Source of the DNA: an uncultured Microbulbifer sp.
GTDB lineage: Bacteria > Pseudomonadota > Gammaproteobacteria > Pseudomonadales > Cellvibrionaceae
Assembly (NCBI RefSeq): GCF_947504145.1
Contig: NZ_CANNGQ010000002.1
Coordinates: 868,001 to 932,000, forward strand
Length of the DNA stretch: 64,000 nucleotides
Direction of reading: 5' to 3'
Positions 1 to 8,241 of the stretch are shown here, piece by piece (the first letter of the stretch is position 1; each line of letters opens with the position of its first letter). The position numbers and the translations under genes are program-made. The notes under the pieces were generated by a model. That model was not told where the DNA came from. It worked only from the letters and a program-made list of their open reading frames with translations, and ran no database searches.

Positions 1-1907
1 TGGATTACCAGCGCGTCGAATCCGAGGAGATCGTGCACAACTACGGGATCAACGCCCGTGTTGCCCCGGGCTCCAATGCATCGGACGTATTCCTGGACTT
101 GAGAGGTTCACTACCCACCGTCGAGTTCCTGAACCCCACCTGGAACAATCCGGGTTACTGGTCAAACTGGGCCGGTGAAAACCAGACCCACTACATTGCC
201 ACCGCGCTGGACCACGAGGTCAACTCCGACGCCGAGGGCGACAGCTTCCGCCTTGATCTCGATTACGAGCTGGATGGCCTGTTCAATAAAATTCACACCG
301 GCATGTACTACTCCGATAAAGAGTTGACCATGCGCAACACCGAGTATGCCAACTGGGGCTTTGTGAATGAAGGCTGGGTGAAAACTCAGGTGGATAAAGC
401 CGGGCCAGACGTCGCACCGGAAGCCTGGGAAACCGTCGACTTCAGCGATTTTTACGGCGGTCAGGTGCTGCAGGGTGATATCACCAGTAACTTCTATTTC
501 CCACGCATGAGCCTGGTGCGGAATTTCAGTGAAGCTATGCGCAGTGGCTGCGGCACCTGGAACAATGCGCCCTTCGGCTCCGCCGGGCAGCCCAATGCGG
601 AGTGTTACTCTGGCTCCATGGATCTTGCCGACCGCGTCAATGGGCCGTTCGCCGCCCACGATATTTCCAACACCGGGGAAGAGCGCCTTGAGGCATATAT
701 CCGCGCTGATTTTGCTATAGATGACAGCGTTGTCCCGGTGCGCGGTAATGTGGGCTTGCGCTATGTCAGCTACCAGCTGGATTCCGACGGCTATGTGGTA
801 CTGCCCCCGGCCATTTCCGGCAGTGACAGCCTGGTCAGCGTGTTCCAGGAAACCTATCCCGACCTCTACGCATTTGCCGATGGCACCGGCTCTGTGCAGA
901 GCGTTGAGGGCACCGATTACGATACCGTACTCCCCAGCCTGAACCTGGTGTTCAACCTGTCTGACGATGTGTTGTTGCGCTTCGGTGCCTCCCGCGGACT
1001 GTATTTCCCGACATTGGATCAGGCCCGCAGCACAAAAACTCTCGGCATCAGCTACACCGCGGTACGTGAGAACCCGGGTTCCAGCGATACCGACGACACC
1101 ACCAACCCGGTGGTCGGCGTGACCGACGTCAACCTGTTCGGTACCTCGCTGAACCCGAACCTGGAACCGGAAAAAGCCGACAACTTCGATCTGACAACGG
1201 AGTGGTATTTCTCCGACGCAGGCTCGGTGTCCATGGGGCTGTTCTATAAGAAAATGCACGACATTATCCGCAATCGCAGTTTCGTCGAAACCGTGACCAA
1301 CCCGGACAATGGCATTGCTCAGGAATTCAGCTTGACCGGCCCGGCGAATACCGGCTCCGGTTCCATTCAAGGTGTTGAGTTGTCGTACTCGCAATTCTAC
1401 GACTTCCTGCCCGGCGCTCTGAGCGGCCTGGGTATGCAGCTCAACTACACCTACATTGATCAGAATGGCTTGGCTGACCCAGAGAGTGGTTTAGGCGCGC
1501 AGCGATTTACTGCAGACGGGCAGCCCATCAGTGATCAGCGCGATACTTTCCGCAACTTCGCAGGGTTACCGCTTGAAGGGTATTCGGATCAGAACTACAA
1601 CATCGTGGGCATGTACGAATACGACGATTTCTCCATGCGTCTTGCCTACACTTGGCGCTCGGATTACCTGGTTACCCGCCGCGATTCCAATGAGTTTGCT
1701 CCTATCTACACGGAAGCTGCGGGTATGATGGATGCGAGCTTGTTCTACTCTCTGAGCGATAACTGGAGAGTGGGCTTGGAGATCGGCAACCTACTGGATC
1801 TTGAAACCAAGACCCTGGCGCAGGTGAGTGAAGATGGCACCACTAAGGAGTCTCTGAGCTTCAAGACCGACCGTCGTTATGGCCTGACGATCAGTGGTAA
1901 CTTCTGA
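1..1907 (+). CDS. TonB-dependent receptor, C-terminal part (5' truncated by window edge)
   Basis: The reading frame is open from base 3 and the beginning of the gene lies outside the window. What remains is about 635 residues of outer-membrane beta-barrel: alternating aromatic strands, acidic extracellular loops, the TBDT-typical stretch LNPNLEPEKADNFDLTTEWY around two thirds of the way, and a C-terminal strand ending in Phe (GLTISGNF). The plug domain and TonB box are not visible. Receptors of this size in marine gammaproteobacteria import glycans, siderophores or peptides; the substrate cannot be read here. The neighbouring hexosaminidase/D-amino-acid locus suggests, without proving, an amino-sugar or glycopeptide ligand. 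The gene is closed by a strong terminator. Confidence 0.9.
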   Translation, partial: DYQRVESEEIVHNYGINARVAPGSNASDVFLDLRGSLPTVEFLNPTWNNPGYWSNWAGENQTHYIATALDHEVNSDAEGDSFRLDLDYELDGLFNKIHTGMYYSDKELTMRNTEYANWGFVNEGWVKTQVDKAGPDVAPEAWETVDFSDFYGGQVLQGDITSNFYFPRMSLVRNFSEAMRSGCGTWNNAPFGSAGQPNAECYSGSMDLADRVNGPFAAHDISNTGEERLEAYIRADFAIDDSVVPVRGNVGLRYVSYQLDSDGYVVLPPAISGSDSLVSVFQETYPDLYAFADGTGSVQSVEGTDYDTVLPSLNLVFNLSDDVLLRFGASRGLYFPTLDQARSTKTLGISYTAVRENPGSSDTDDTTNPVVGVTDVNLFGTSLNPNLEPEKADNFDLTTEWYFSDAGSVSMGLFYKKMHDIIRNRSFVETVTNPDNGIAQEFSLTGPANTGSGSIQGVELSYSQFYDFLPGALSGLGMQLNYTYIDQNGLADPESGLGAQRFTADGQPISDQRDTFRNFAGLPLEGYSDQNYNIVGMYEYDDFSMRLAYTWRSDYLVTRRDSNEFAPIYTEAAGMMDASLFYSLSDNWRVGLEIGNLLDLETKTLAQVSEDGTTKESLSFKTDRRYGLTISGNF

Positions 1908-1946
1908 TCACTCGCTGATTCGACATAGTTGTCATAAAAATTGAAG

Positions 1947-1978
1947 GGTGTGTCACGAAAGTGGCACGCCTTTTTTTT
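1947..1978 (+). terminator. Rho-independent terminator of the receptor gene
   Basis: Arms GGTGTGTCAC (1947-1956) and GTGGCACGCC (1961-1970) pair with two G-U wobbles around a GAAA tetraloop, followed by eight T residues. It lies 40 bases after the receptor stop codon. Confidence 0.9.
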
Positions 1979-2101
1979 GGGTTTCGTTTTTAGTTGCGCC
2001 ATTTAGGTGGTGTTCATATTAGCTGCTATATAGTATTTACTTTTGAATAATCTGTTCGATACACGCTCGTTCATCGCTACGAAAACAGGGAGCTTCGAAG
2101 T

Positions 2102-2422
2102 ATGCGAAACCTTCAAATCATACTGTTCGGTGTATTTCTGGCCACAGCGTTTGCTGCGCAGGCCAATTCCTTCAGGTTGCCCAACGGAAAGCTTATCCAG
2201 GAGGGAAAGAGCAAGCAGGAAGTGATCTATATTGCAGGTGCGCCACTGTATTCGGAACTGGAAACGATTGCTGTAGATGACGGGAGCGGTGGGACCCCAA
2301 AAAAGCGCGAAATTTTAACCTATCGCCTGCCAAGTTCTCTCGGTGGTATGTCTTTGGTGGTAGTCACTATAGAAAACAATGAAGTTGTTGCGGTGGAATC
2401 CAAGCAGGAAAGCAGGATGTAA
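2102..2422 (+). CDS. small secreted protein, DUF2845/BamE-like
   Basis: A 106-residue protein with a clear Sec signal peptide (hydrophobic core LFGVFLATAFA, cleavage near AQA-N). The mature part has the pattern FRLPNGKLIQEGKSKQEV followed by a G-x-P turn, which resembles DUF2845 and the SmpA/OmlA fold, where a short helix leads into a beta-sheet. No catalytic residues are apparent. It stands alone between two terminated units. The family assignment is tentative; the secreted nature is clear. Function unknown. Confidence 0.7.
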   Translation: MRNLQIILFGVFLATAFAAQANSFRLPNGKLIQEGKSKQEVIYIAGAPLYSELETIAVDDGSGGTPKKREILTYRLPSSLGGMSLVVVTIENNEVVAVESKQESRM

Positions 2423-2491
2423 CCACTGAGTGAGCCTGGCAGGATTACCCTGCGCTACGGCTCCTCAGTTTTTCGTATATTTTTAATGCAG

Positions 2492-3373
2492 TCAGCGTGG
2501 GATAGCGAAATATTCAATAGCACCGCGCTGCTGCATGGTCACGTAGCCGGTACTGCCATCGGCACTCAGTGCGATATTGGTCGGGTGTTGCCCTTTCAGG
2601 CGGATCGTCGCAAGAACATCACCTGCCGGGGAAACCTTGAGTACGGTGCCGGCACCATAGCGGGTGATGTACAGGCTGCCTTCTGCATCTGTTTGCATTC
2701 CGTCCAGTCCAAAATCATCAAACGCGATCAGTAGTTTCTTGTTGGCAACATCGCCATTTTGCAGAACATCGTAAACCCACACCCGGCGCTGTACACTTTC
2801 GTTCAGATACAGCTTTTTACCACCCGGACTCAGCTCGATACCATTGGTGGTGCCCATGTCCTTTTCCAGTAGCGTAAATTCACCGTCTGGTGAGATACGC
2901 CACAACTGACCACTGTTGTTCGCCCAGTCCGGATCGCTGGCATAAATGGTGCCGTTACCCGCAATGGTAATATCGTTCGGCTGGTGCATCTGCGGGTTGT
3001 GGAACTTGTGCTGGATTTCTCTACTGGCCGGATCGATTTTCAGCACATTGTGGCCGGTGTAGTCGGCTACATACAGAAAGCCGTCGTGAAAGCGCAGGCT
3101 GTTGCCAATACTGCCTTCCGGTAGCGCCAGCCAAACCGCACCGGTGTTTTTTGCGCTGATACGCCCGATGGTGCCTTGGTTTTCGAAATTCACCGCATAC
3201 AGGCTGCCGTCCGCGCCAACCACCGGTCCCTCCACACCACTGGTGAAACTGCCGTCTGGCATCCAGTCGGTGCTGGCTAATGTTGGGAGCGGTTCGTTGT
3301 TGGTCTTGGTGTCAGCCGCGGCGCTTGCGGCAATGGCCAGTGCCAGCAGGGAGGTCGTTAGAATCTTAACCAT
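2492..3373 (-). CDS. SMP-30/gluconolactonase-family secreted beta-propeller
   Basis: 293 residues with an N-terminal signal peptide ending at ASAAA, then a six-bladed propeller of the SMP-30/gluconolactonase/LRE family. The expected metal-site residues are in family context: Glu in VEGPVV, Asn in QPNDIT and TNGIELS, and Asp in LDGMQ. Enzymes of this family hydrolyse sugar lactones or related esters with a divalent metal. It begins 18 bases after the GH20 gene stop and is the last gene of a three-gene leftward operon (PLP enzyme, GH20, this). A periplasmic role in processing a sugar product of the hexosaminidase is inferred. Confidence 0.82.
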   Translation of the reverse strand: MVKILTTSLLALAIAASAAADTKTNNEPLPTLASTDWMPDGSFTSGVEGPVVGADGSLYAVNFENQGTIGRISAKNTGAVWLALPEGSIGNSLRFHDGFLYVADYTGHNVLKIDPASREIQHKFHNPQMHQPNDITIAGNGTIYASDPDWANNSGQLWRISPDGEFTLLEKDMGTTNGIELSPGGKKLYLNESVQRRVWVYDVLQNGDVANKKLLIAFDDFGLDGMQTDAEGSLYITRYGAGTVLKVSPAGDVLATIRLKGQHPTNIALSADGSTGYVTMQQRGAIEYFAIPR

Positions 3374-3391
3374 GTTGTTAATGTTATCCGA

Positions 3392-5911
3392 TTACTTTTG
3401 TTGGTTCTTTGTTAAAGCGTATGGCAGCTGGTCCAGCAGCCGCTCGAGAACGTAGGCCGCGGGCAGTGTCACTTCCGCGTGTATTCCTTTAAGCGCTTCC
3501 AGTTGCCTGCGGATATGCTTTTCCTCATTTCCTGAGAAGGTTTGTTGATTCTGGTAGCGATCGGTAATCAGCACGGCCAGTTCCAGCTGCTGTTGAACTT
3601 TGTCGGCAAGCTGCTGAACTTCAGCGGGCAGTTGGCCTTTTTTAGCCAGTAGAGCATCGGCGGCAACGCCCGCGCGCTGTATGGTTTCGAGGCCGCTCCG
3701 CAAGCGTGTGCGGGTGAAGTCCGAATCGGGATTTTCCGGTACGTTATCAAGCAGCTGGCGGAAACCTCGCAGGGCAATGCTTTCCACCGGCAGGCTGTCG
3801 GCAAAGCGGTGCAGGGAGTCCCGGCGGGAATAGGTTTCGTTGACAGATTTCTCGTGGTGGCGGTGGTAGTAGTGGGCGGGCTCCAGTACCGCTGAAAATG
3901 CCAACGCCTCTGCCTGCAGGTCTTTCGGGAACAGTTTTGCCAGTGCATCCGTCTGCTGGGTTTTGTGCTGAAGCCCCAGCGCAACTTCCGCCCACCGATT
4001 GATTCCGCTCAGCCGTTGATAGAGAAAATCCTCATTCTTCATCTCCTTACCCGACCAGAGGCGTTCCGCGACTGCAAAGGTGCGGGGCCATAGGCGCAGG
4101 TCGATACTGTGTTCGTCGACCATTTCCGCCCAGAGTGCCGCTTCACCACCGAGGATTTTATTTTTCTGCGCATCATTGAGCGCTACTGCGCCGGCAGAGA
4201 AAGAAGGGACTTTACTCTCCTGGCTACTGCTGGCGATCCGTTCACCCGTTGGGTGATAGGGTGCATTACCCACAATAAAGTCACCTCTCAGTGTTTCTTC
4301 TTGCAGATTTACACGCGCGCGCAGCGGGCCCATCCAGGTGTCCAGTCTGAAATAGGTGTAGGGGCCGGTACGCCTGACTTGATGTAATGCCGCGGGCTTT
4401 TTGCCATTGAACGCCATCACCCCGCGAAGCTGTCCGCTAGAGGATTCCACAACGGTAAATGTGCCTGTCACCGCGCTACCCCGTTTACGCGGAGCTTCAA
4501 ACTGCCAGGTCTGCCACTTTTCCCCCGGTTGAATGGCATCGAACTCCAGTGGTGTGGGAGTGATGCTGTTGCGGTAGTGGTAGCTGGTGTACTGGGGCTG
4601 ATCCACATAGAACCCTGTGGACAGAATACCGTAGTACCCGGCGCGGGCGATCTCGCCCAGCGCATCCGGGCCGCGCCAGGATTGTACCGCGGCAGTCGGA
4701 GCCAGATTCGGGTGCAGGGTTTCATCCCAGCCGATCATCTTGCGGTCGAGTCCGTTCAGAATGTCTGCCAGCTGGCGGTTGAAATAATTGTGCAGCGCAT
4801 GGCTGTCGGCAAGGTCGTGCTTCTGCATGTAGCGCTGAATTTGCACGCTCTGTTCCCAGTGCTCGGGGTCCACCTCGTCCCCACCAATATGCACATACTC
4901 GAACGGAAACAGCTCGGCGACCTCCCCGAGAATTTTTTCAGCAAAGGTGTACACCGCCGGGTTGGCGGGATTGAGCAGCGGTTTGTGCACGCCCCAGCGG
5001 TCTTCCGGCTGATAGGGGCCGGGCGCAGACATCAATTCCGGATAGGCGACCGCAATGGCGCTGGCGTGGCCGGGCATATCAATTTCCGGTACTACAACGA
5101 TGCCGCGCTCGGCGGCGTAGGCGACAATTTCCCGCACCTGTTCCCGGGTATAGAAGTTGCCGCCGGGCGCTGACTGGTGAAGTTTCGGATAGGCGCGACT
5201 TTCCAATCGCCAGCCCTGGTCGTCGGTCAGGTGCCAGTGGAAAACATTCAGCTTGGCCGCCGCCATGCCGTCCAGCTGGCGTTTGATGGTATCGACGGAA
5301 AGGAAGTGGCGCGAGGAGTCCAGCAGTACTCCGCGCCAGCGGAATCGCGGGTAATCGACAATCTCGAGGGCCGGCAAGCTAATGCCATTTGGGCCTGATG
5401 CTTTGTGCCCGACGCCGCCCAATTGCGAGAGCGTTTGCAGGCCGTGTAGCAGTCCAGTGTCGCTGTGGGCACTCAGTCGCGCTTTAGCTGTTTCAATGCG
5501 CAAGCGGTAAAACTCGCGGTTGACGGCGAGTGCCGCCAGCGTGTTTTCATCAATACGTTTCGGTTTGCTTTCAAAGGCAATTTCGATCCGTCCCGCCGTG
5601 CCACTGTCCGCGATTTTTTTGCAGTCGACGGCAGCCTGCAGCGCGATATCGCGCTGGCGCTGCAGCCGCGCGCGGAAACGCTCGGTGGCTGCGATCAGTT
5701 TGGGCGAGGCTGCGTGTGCAAAGCACAGCTGGCTGTTGGCATCCAGTTGCATCGGATCGGCGGAAATCGGCTGGATCTGGCGGGGGTAGGGCATCAATGG
5801 TGTGGGTAGCCTGACTTCCCCGCGGCCCGTGGATTCAGCGCTACCAATTGGTGCGGCCATTACGAGAGCCAGACCTGTCAGTGCGCTGACATTGAATAAC
5901 AGATTTCCCAT
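3392..5911 (-). CDS. GH20 family beta-N-acetylhexosaminidase
   Basis: 839 residues. A signal peptide is followed by the GH20 N-terminal domain (about 35-180) and the TIM barrel. Family landmarks are FHWHLTDDQGWR (about 224-235), PEIDMPGH (about 275-282), the catalytic Asp-Glu pair in HIGGDEV (D345/E346) and GGEAALWAE (about 588-596). Such enzymes remove terminal GlcNAc or GalNAc by substrate-assisted catalysis. Two oddities stand out: an insertion of roughly 120 residues between about 455 and 575 inside the barrel, and a helical C-terminal extension of about 180 residues. It sits 24 bases after the PLP-enzyme gene, so it is co-transcribed. Substrate likely an amino-sugar glycan or glycopeptide (inference). 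Confidence 0.93.
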   Translation of the reverse strand: MGNLLFNVSALTGLALVMAAPIGSAESTGRGEVRLPTPLMPYPRQIQPISADPMQLDANSQLCFAHAASPKLIAATERFRARLQRQRDIALQAAVDCKKIADSGTAGRIEIAFESKPKRIDENTLAALAVNREFYRLRIETAKARLSAHSDTGLLHGLQTLSQLGGVGHKASGPNGISLPALEIVDYPRFRWRGVLLDSSRHFLSVDTIKRQLDGMAAAKLNVFHWHLTDDQGWRLESRAYPKLHQSAPGGNFYTREQVREIVAYAAERGIVVVPEIDMPGHASAIAVAYPELMSAPGPYQPEDRWGVHKPLLNPANPAVYTFAEKILGEVAELFPFEYVHIGGDEVDPEHWEQSVQIQRYMQKHDLADSHALHNYFNRQLADILNGLDRKMIGWDETLHPNLAPTAAVQSWRGPDALGEIARAGYYGILSTGFYVDQPQYTSYHYRNSITPTPLEFDAIQPGEKWQTWQFEAPRKRGSAVTGTFTVVESSSGQLRGVMAFNGKKPAALHQVRRTGPYTYFRLDTWMGPLRARVNLQEETLRGDFIVGNAPYHPTGERIASSSQESKVPSFSAGAVALNDAQKNKILGGEAALWAEMVDEHSIDLRLWPRTFAVAERLWSGKEMKNEDFLYQRLSGINRWAEVALGLQHKTQQTDALAKLFPKDLQAEALAFSAVLEPAHYYHRHHEKSVNETYSRRDSLHRFADSLPVESIALRGFRQLLDNVPENPDSDFTRTRLRSGLETIQRAGVAADALLAKKGQLPAEVQQLADKVQQQLELAVLITDRYQNQQTFSGNEEKHIRRQLEALKGIHAEVTLPAAYVLERLLDQLPYALTKNQQK

Positions 5912-5935
5912 ATCTTTTTATTCTTATTGTGATGA

Positions 5936-7150
5936 TTAAAAGCAGGTTTCCGCAGTTTCCTGCAGGTTGTAATCATCGTCGATGATCAGTACCTGGCGCC
6001 ACTTGTCGAACGTGAGGCAGGGGTGCGAGGTGGAGAGCGCGAGTACATCGCCTACCTGAAGATCGGCGTCCCGGGGAATCTGCAGCATGGCGTGCTGGTC
6101 CATGATGTTGGTAAGCCGCCAGTCTTCCGTGATTGTACGTGGGGTGGTGTCCCGGCCCGGGCGAAAGTGCAATTCCGGTCGCGGCAATCCCGCGTCATAA
6201 GCGGCGTCGCGCTTGCCGAAATTTAGAATCGCCATGCCCGGTTCCGGCAACGATTGCACATAGGCCCAGACTTCCAGGCTCGATTGCAAATCCCCGGTTG
6301 GGCAGCAGTGGCCGTGCAGCCGCGCCATCACTGCAGCCTGTGCCTCCTCATAAATGCCCCGGTCGTGGGTGAGGTAACAGCCAGGGCGCAGTACCGGCAG
6401 GATGCGCGGCGCCTTGTGATCGGTAAATACCTCGGCAACCAGATCGTACCAGGCGGAACCCGCCCCGCTCAGAAGGACCGTTTCAGTGGCAAACTCTCCT
6501 CGCTCGAGCAGTGACAGGCAGGTATCGCGCACCATTTTCAGGTGCTCGGTCACTCGCGCCTCAGCGCCAGTTCCATGGATGAGTCCCTCGTAGGTTTCCA
6601 CTCCCGCCAGCTGCAACTGGGGCCAGCGCTTAAGCTCTTCGCACAGTGCATTCACTTCTTCGGCATTGCGGCAGCCGGTGCGCCCCCCGGGCACGCCGAC
6701 TTCTATCAGTACTTTCAGTGGCTGGTTGTTAGCGCCAAAAAATTCACCCAGCTGGCGGATGTTGGCCGTGGAGTCCACCAGGCAATAGAAATCCAGCTGT
6801 GGGTAATCCCGAAGTAAGTCACCTGTCAGCTGCATATTTGCCCGGCCCACCAGCTGGTTGGCCATCAGTATCCGGGTTGCCCCTGCTTCCGCCGCCACCC
6901 TTGCTTGTTGCGGGTTGGCAAGTGTCATCCCCCAGGCGCCCGCGGCCAGCTGCAGTCGGAATAGCGCGGGTGTCATGGTGGTTTTGCCGTGAGGGGCGAG
7001 CTTTACCCCGCGCTGCTCGGCAAAGGTCTGCATCCACTGCAGGTTGTGCTCAAGGCGCGAGCGGTAAATGACCGCGGCCGGCAGCGGGATTTGTTCGCGC
7101 AGCAGGTTGGCGGCCGGGGAGGATTGCGGGTTCGTGGGCGCGGCGCTCAT
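5936..7150 (-). CDS. PLP-dependent D-serine/D-threonine dehydratase or aldolase-like enzyme (DSD1 family)
   Basis: 404 residues, no signal peptide, cytoplasmic. The N-terminal alanine-racemase-type barrel has the Schiff-base lysine in LAPHGKTTMTP and the segment GAWGMTLANPQQARVAAEAG typical of D-threonine aldolase/D-serine dehydratase-like proteins. The C-terminal domain carries the putative zinc ligands His and Cys in TSHPCLTFDKW. Members deaminate D-serine or D-threonine, or cleave D-3-hydroxyamino acids. It heads the leftward operon and is divergent from the RpiR regulator. The RidA gene in the divergent operon fits a dehydratase that releases 2-aminoacrylate-type imines. Exact substrate not readable. 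Confidence 0.85.
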   Translation of the reverse strand: MSAAPTNPQSSPAANLLREQIPLPAAVIYRSRLEHNLQWMQTFAEQRGVKLAPHGKTTMTPALFRLQLAAGAWGMTLANPQQARVAAEAGATRILMANQLVGRANMQLTGDLLRDYPQLDFYCLVDSTANIRQLGEFFGANNQPLKVLIEVGVPGGRTGCRNAEEVNALCEELKRWPQLQLAGVETYEGLIHGTGAEARVTEHLKMVRDTCLSLLERGEFATETVLLSGAGSAWYDLVAEVFTDHKAPRILPVLRPGCYLTHDRGIYEEAQAAVMARLHGHCCPTGDLQSSLEVWAYVQSLPEPGMAILNFGKRDAAYDAGLPRPELHFRPGRDTTPRTITEDWRLTNIMDQHAMLQIPRDADLQVGDVLALSTSHPCLTFDKWRQVLIIDDDYNLQETAETCF

Positions 7151-7190
7151 AGGGCCAACTCCGTCTCAAAACGATAACAACGATATGGTA

Positions 7191-7250
7191 GAAAGTATCA
7201 CATATTTAAATGCAGTATTGAAAGTAACAAACACGATACCTATACTGCAT
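7191..7250. promoter_or_regulatory. putative RpiR operator region between divergent operons
   Basis: The 202-base divergent intergenic region contains a perfect 9-bp inverted repeat, ATGCAGTAT (7210-7218) and ATACTGCAT (7242-7250). It also has a near-direct repeat, GAAAGTATCACATA (7191-7204) and GAAAGTAACAAACA (7220-7233), spaced 29 bp. ACGATA occurs three times between 7171 and 7237. SIS-domain RpiR proteins usually bind such repeats next to their own gene. Assignment is by position and symmetry only. Confidence 0.5.
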
Positions 7251-7352
7251 CGACTTGAGTAACATCCTTATCCGCTTTCTAGTGGGCCCGGTACAGACCT
7301 GTGTAAGGATCGTGCACCGCCCCATGAACACCAGGAAAACAGGAACCCTGCC

Positions 7353-8219
7353 GTGAGTCACGAACCGGATATTGTTACCAAAATCAACGCCCATTATGGC
7401 CAATTGCGCGATGCGGAGCAGAAGATTGCCCGCCTGGCGATGGACGACATCAGCTTTGCCGCCCACGCCAGCATCAGTGAGCTGGCGGCAAAGGCCGGTG
7501 TGAGTGAGGCCACTATCACCCGCTTCGCAAAAGCGGTGGGGTGTAAAAATGTTCGCGATCTGAAAATGCGCCTGGCACAGGCGCTGGCAGTCGGGCAGCG
7601 GTTTTATACCGAGGTGAAAGCGGAGCCCGGTGCCAATTATGGCGTCTACGACGAAATCAAGGCAGCGCTGGATCATAACGCGCGCCTGATTACCGAAGAG
7701 GTGATCGAACCGGCGGTTGCGGCGCTGGCAAAGGCGCGACAGGTACTGATTTTTGGTGTGGGCGGTGGCTCCACGGTACTGGCGCAGGAGTGTCAGCACC
7801 GGTTTTTCCGCCTCGGGTTTCCGGCCACGTCCTATTCGGACCCGATGCTGATGCGTATGGCGGCGTCCACCATCGACAGTAACGACGTGGTGCTGTGCCT
7901 CTCCATGGGCGGTTACAGCCCGGATGTGCAGGAAGCCGCGGAAATTGCGCGGGAGTATGGCGCAACCACCCTGGGAGTTACGGTGGCGGGCTCACCGCTG
8001 GCAAACATCGTGCACTACCTGGTGCCGATGGAACCGTTGGAGACCGATTATATTTTCAAACCCAGCGCGGCGCGCTACGTCATGCTGGCAGCGATCGATG
8101 TACTGGCCACGGAGCTGGCCGTTAAACAAAAACGTAAAAGCCGCGAAGCACTGCGGCGTATAAAGCACACTCTGGACAGTCACAAACACGGCGAGGACCG
8201 CCTGCCGCTGGGGGACTGA
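7353..8219 (+). CDS. RpiR/MurR-family transcriptional regulator (HTH + SIS)
   Basis: 288 residues from a GTG start preceded by AGGA at 8-base spacing. The N-terminal RpiR helix-turn-helix (about 1-80) includes the typical ASISELAAKAGVSEATITRFAKAVG. The SIS sugar-phosphate-binding domain (about 125-260) has GVGGGSTVLAQ and LSMGGYSPDVQEAAEIARE. These regulators sense phosphosugars such as GlcNAc-6-P or MurNAc-6-P. It is the first gene of the rightward operon (22 bases before the deacylase) and divergent from the PLP-enzyme/GH20 operon, so it probably controls both. The SIS domain suggests an amino-sugar or other sugar-phosphate inducer (inference). Confidence 0.9.
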   Translation: MSHEPDIVTKINAHYGQLRDAEQKIARLAMDDISFAAHASISELAAKAGVSEATITRFAKAVGCKNVRDLKMRLAQALAVGQRFYTEVKAEPGANYGVYDEIKAALDHNARLITEEVIEPAVAALAKARQVLIFGVGGGSTVLAQECQHRFFRLGFPATSYSDPMLMRMAASTIDSNDVVLCLSMGGYSPDVQEAAEIAREYGATTLGVTVAGSPLANIVHYLVPMEPLETDYIFKPSAARYVMLAAIDVLATELAVKQKRKSREALRRIKHTLDSHKHGEDRLPLGD

Positions 8220-8241
8220 AGAGAGGGCTACAGGATATGGA

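Noticed and set aside
162..1394. A 410-residue frame antisense to the first TonB receptor
   Set aside because: It lies entirely within the barrel-coding region on the opposite strand, has His/Gly-rich low-complexity composition and no ribosome site; it is a product of high GC and codon bias.
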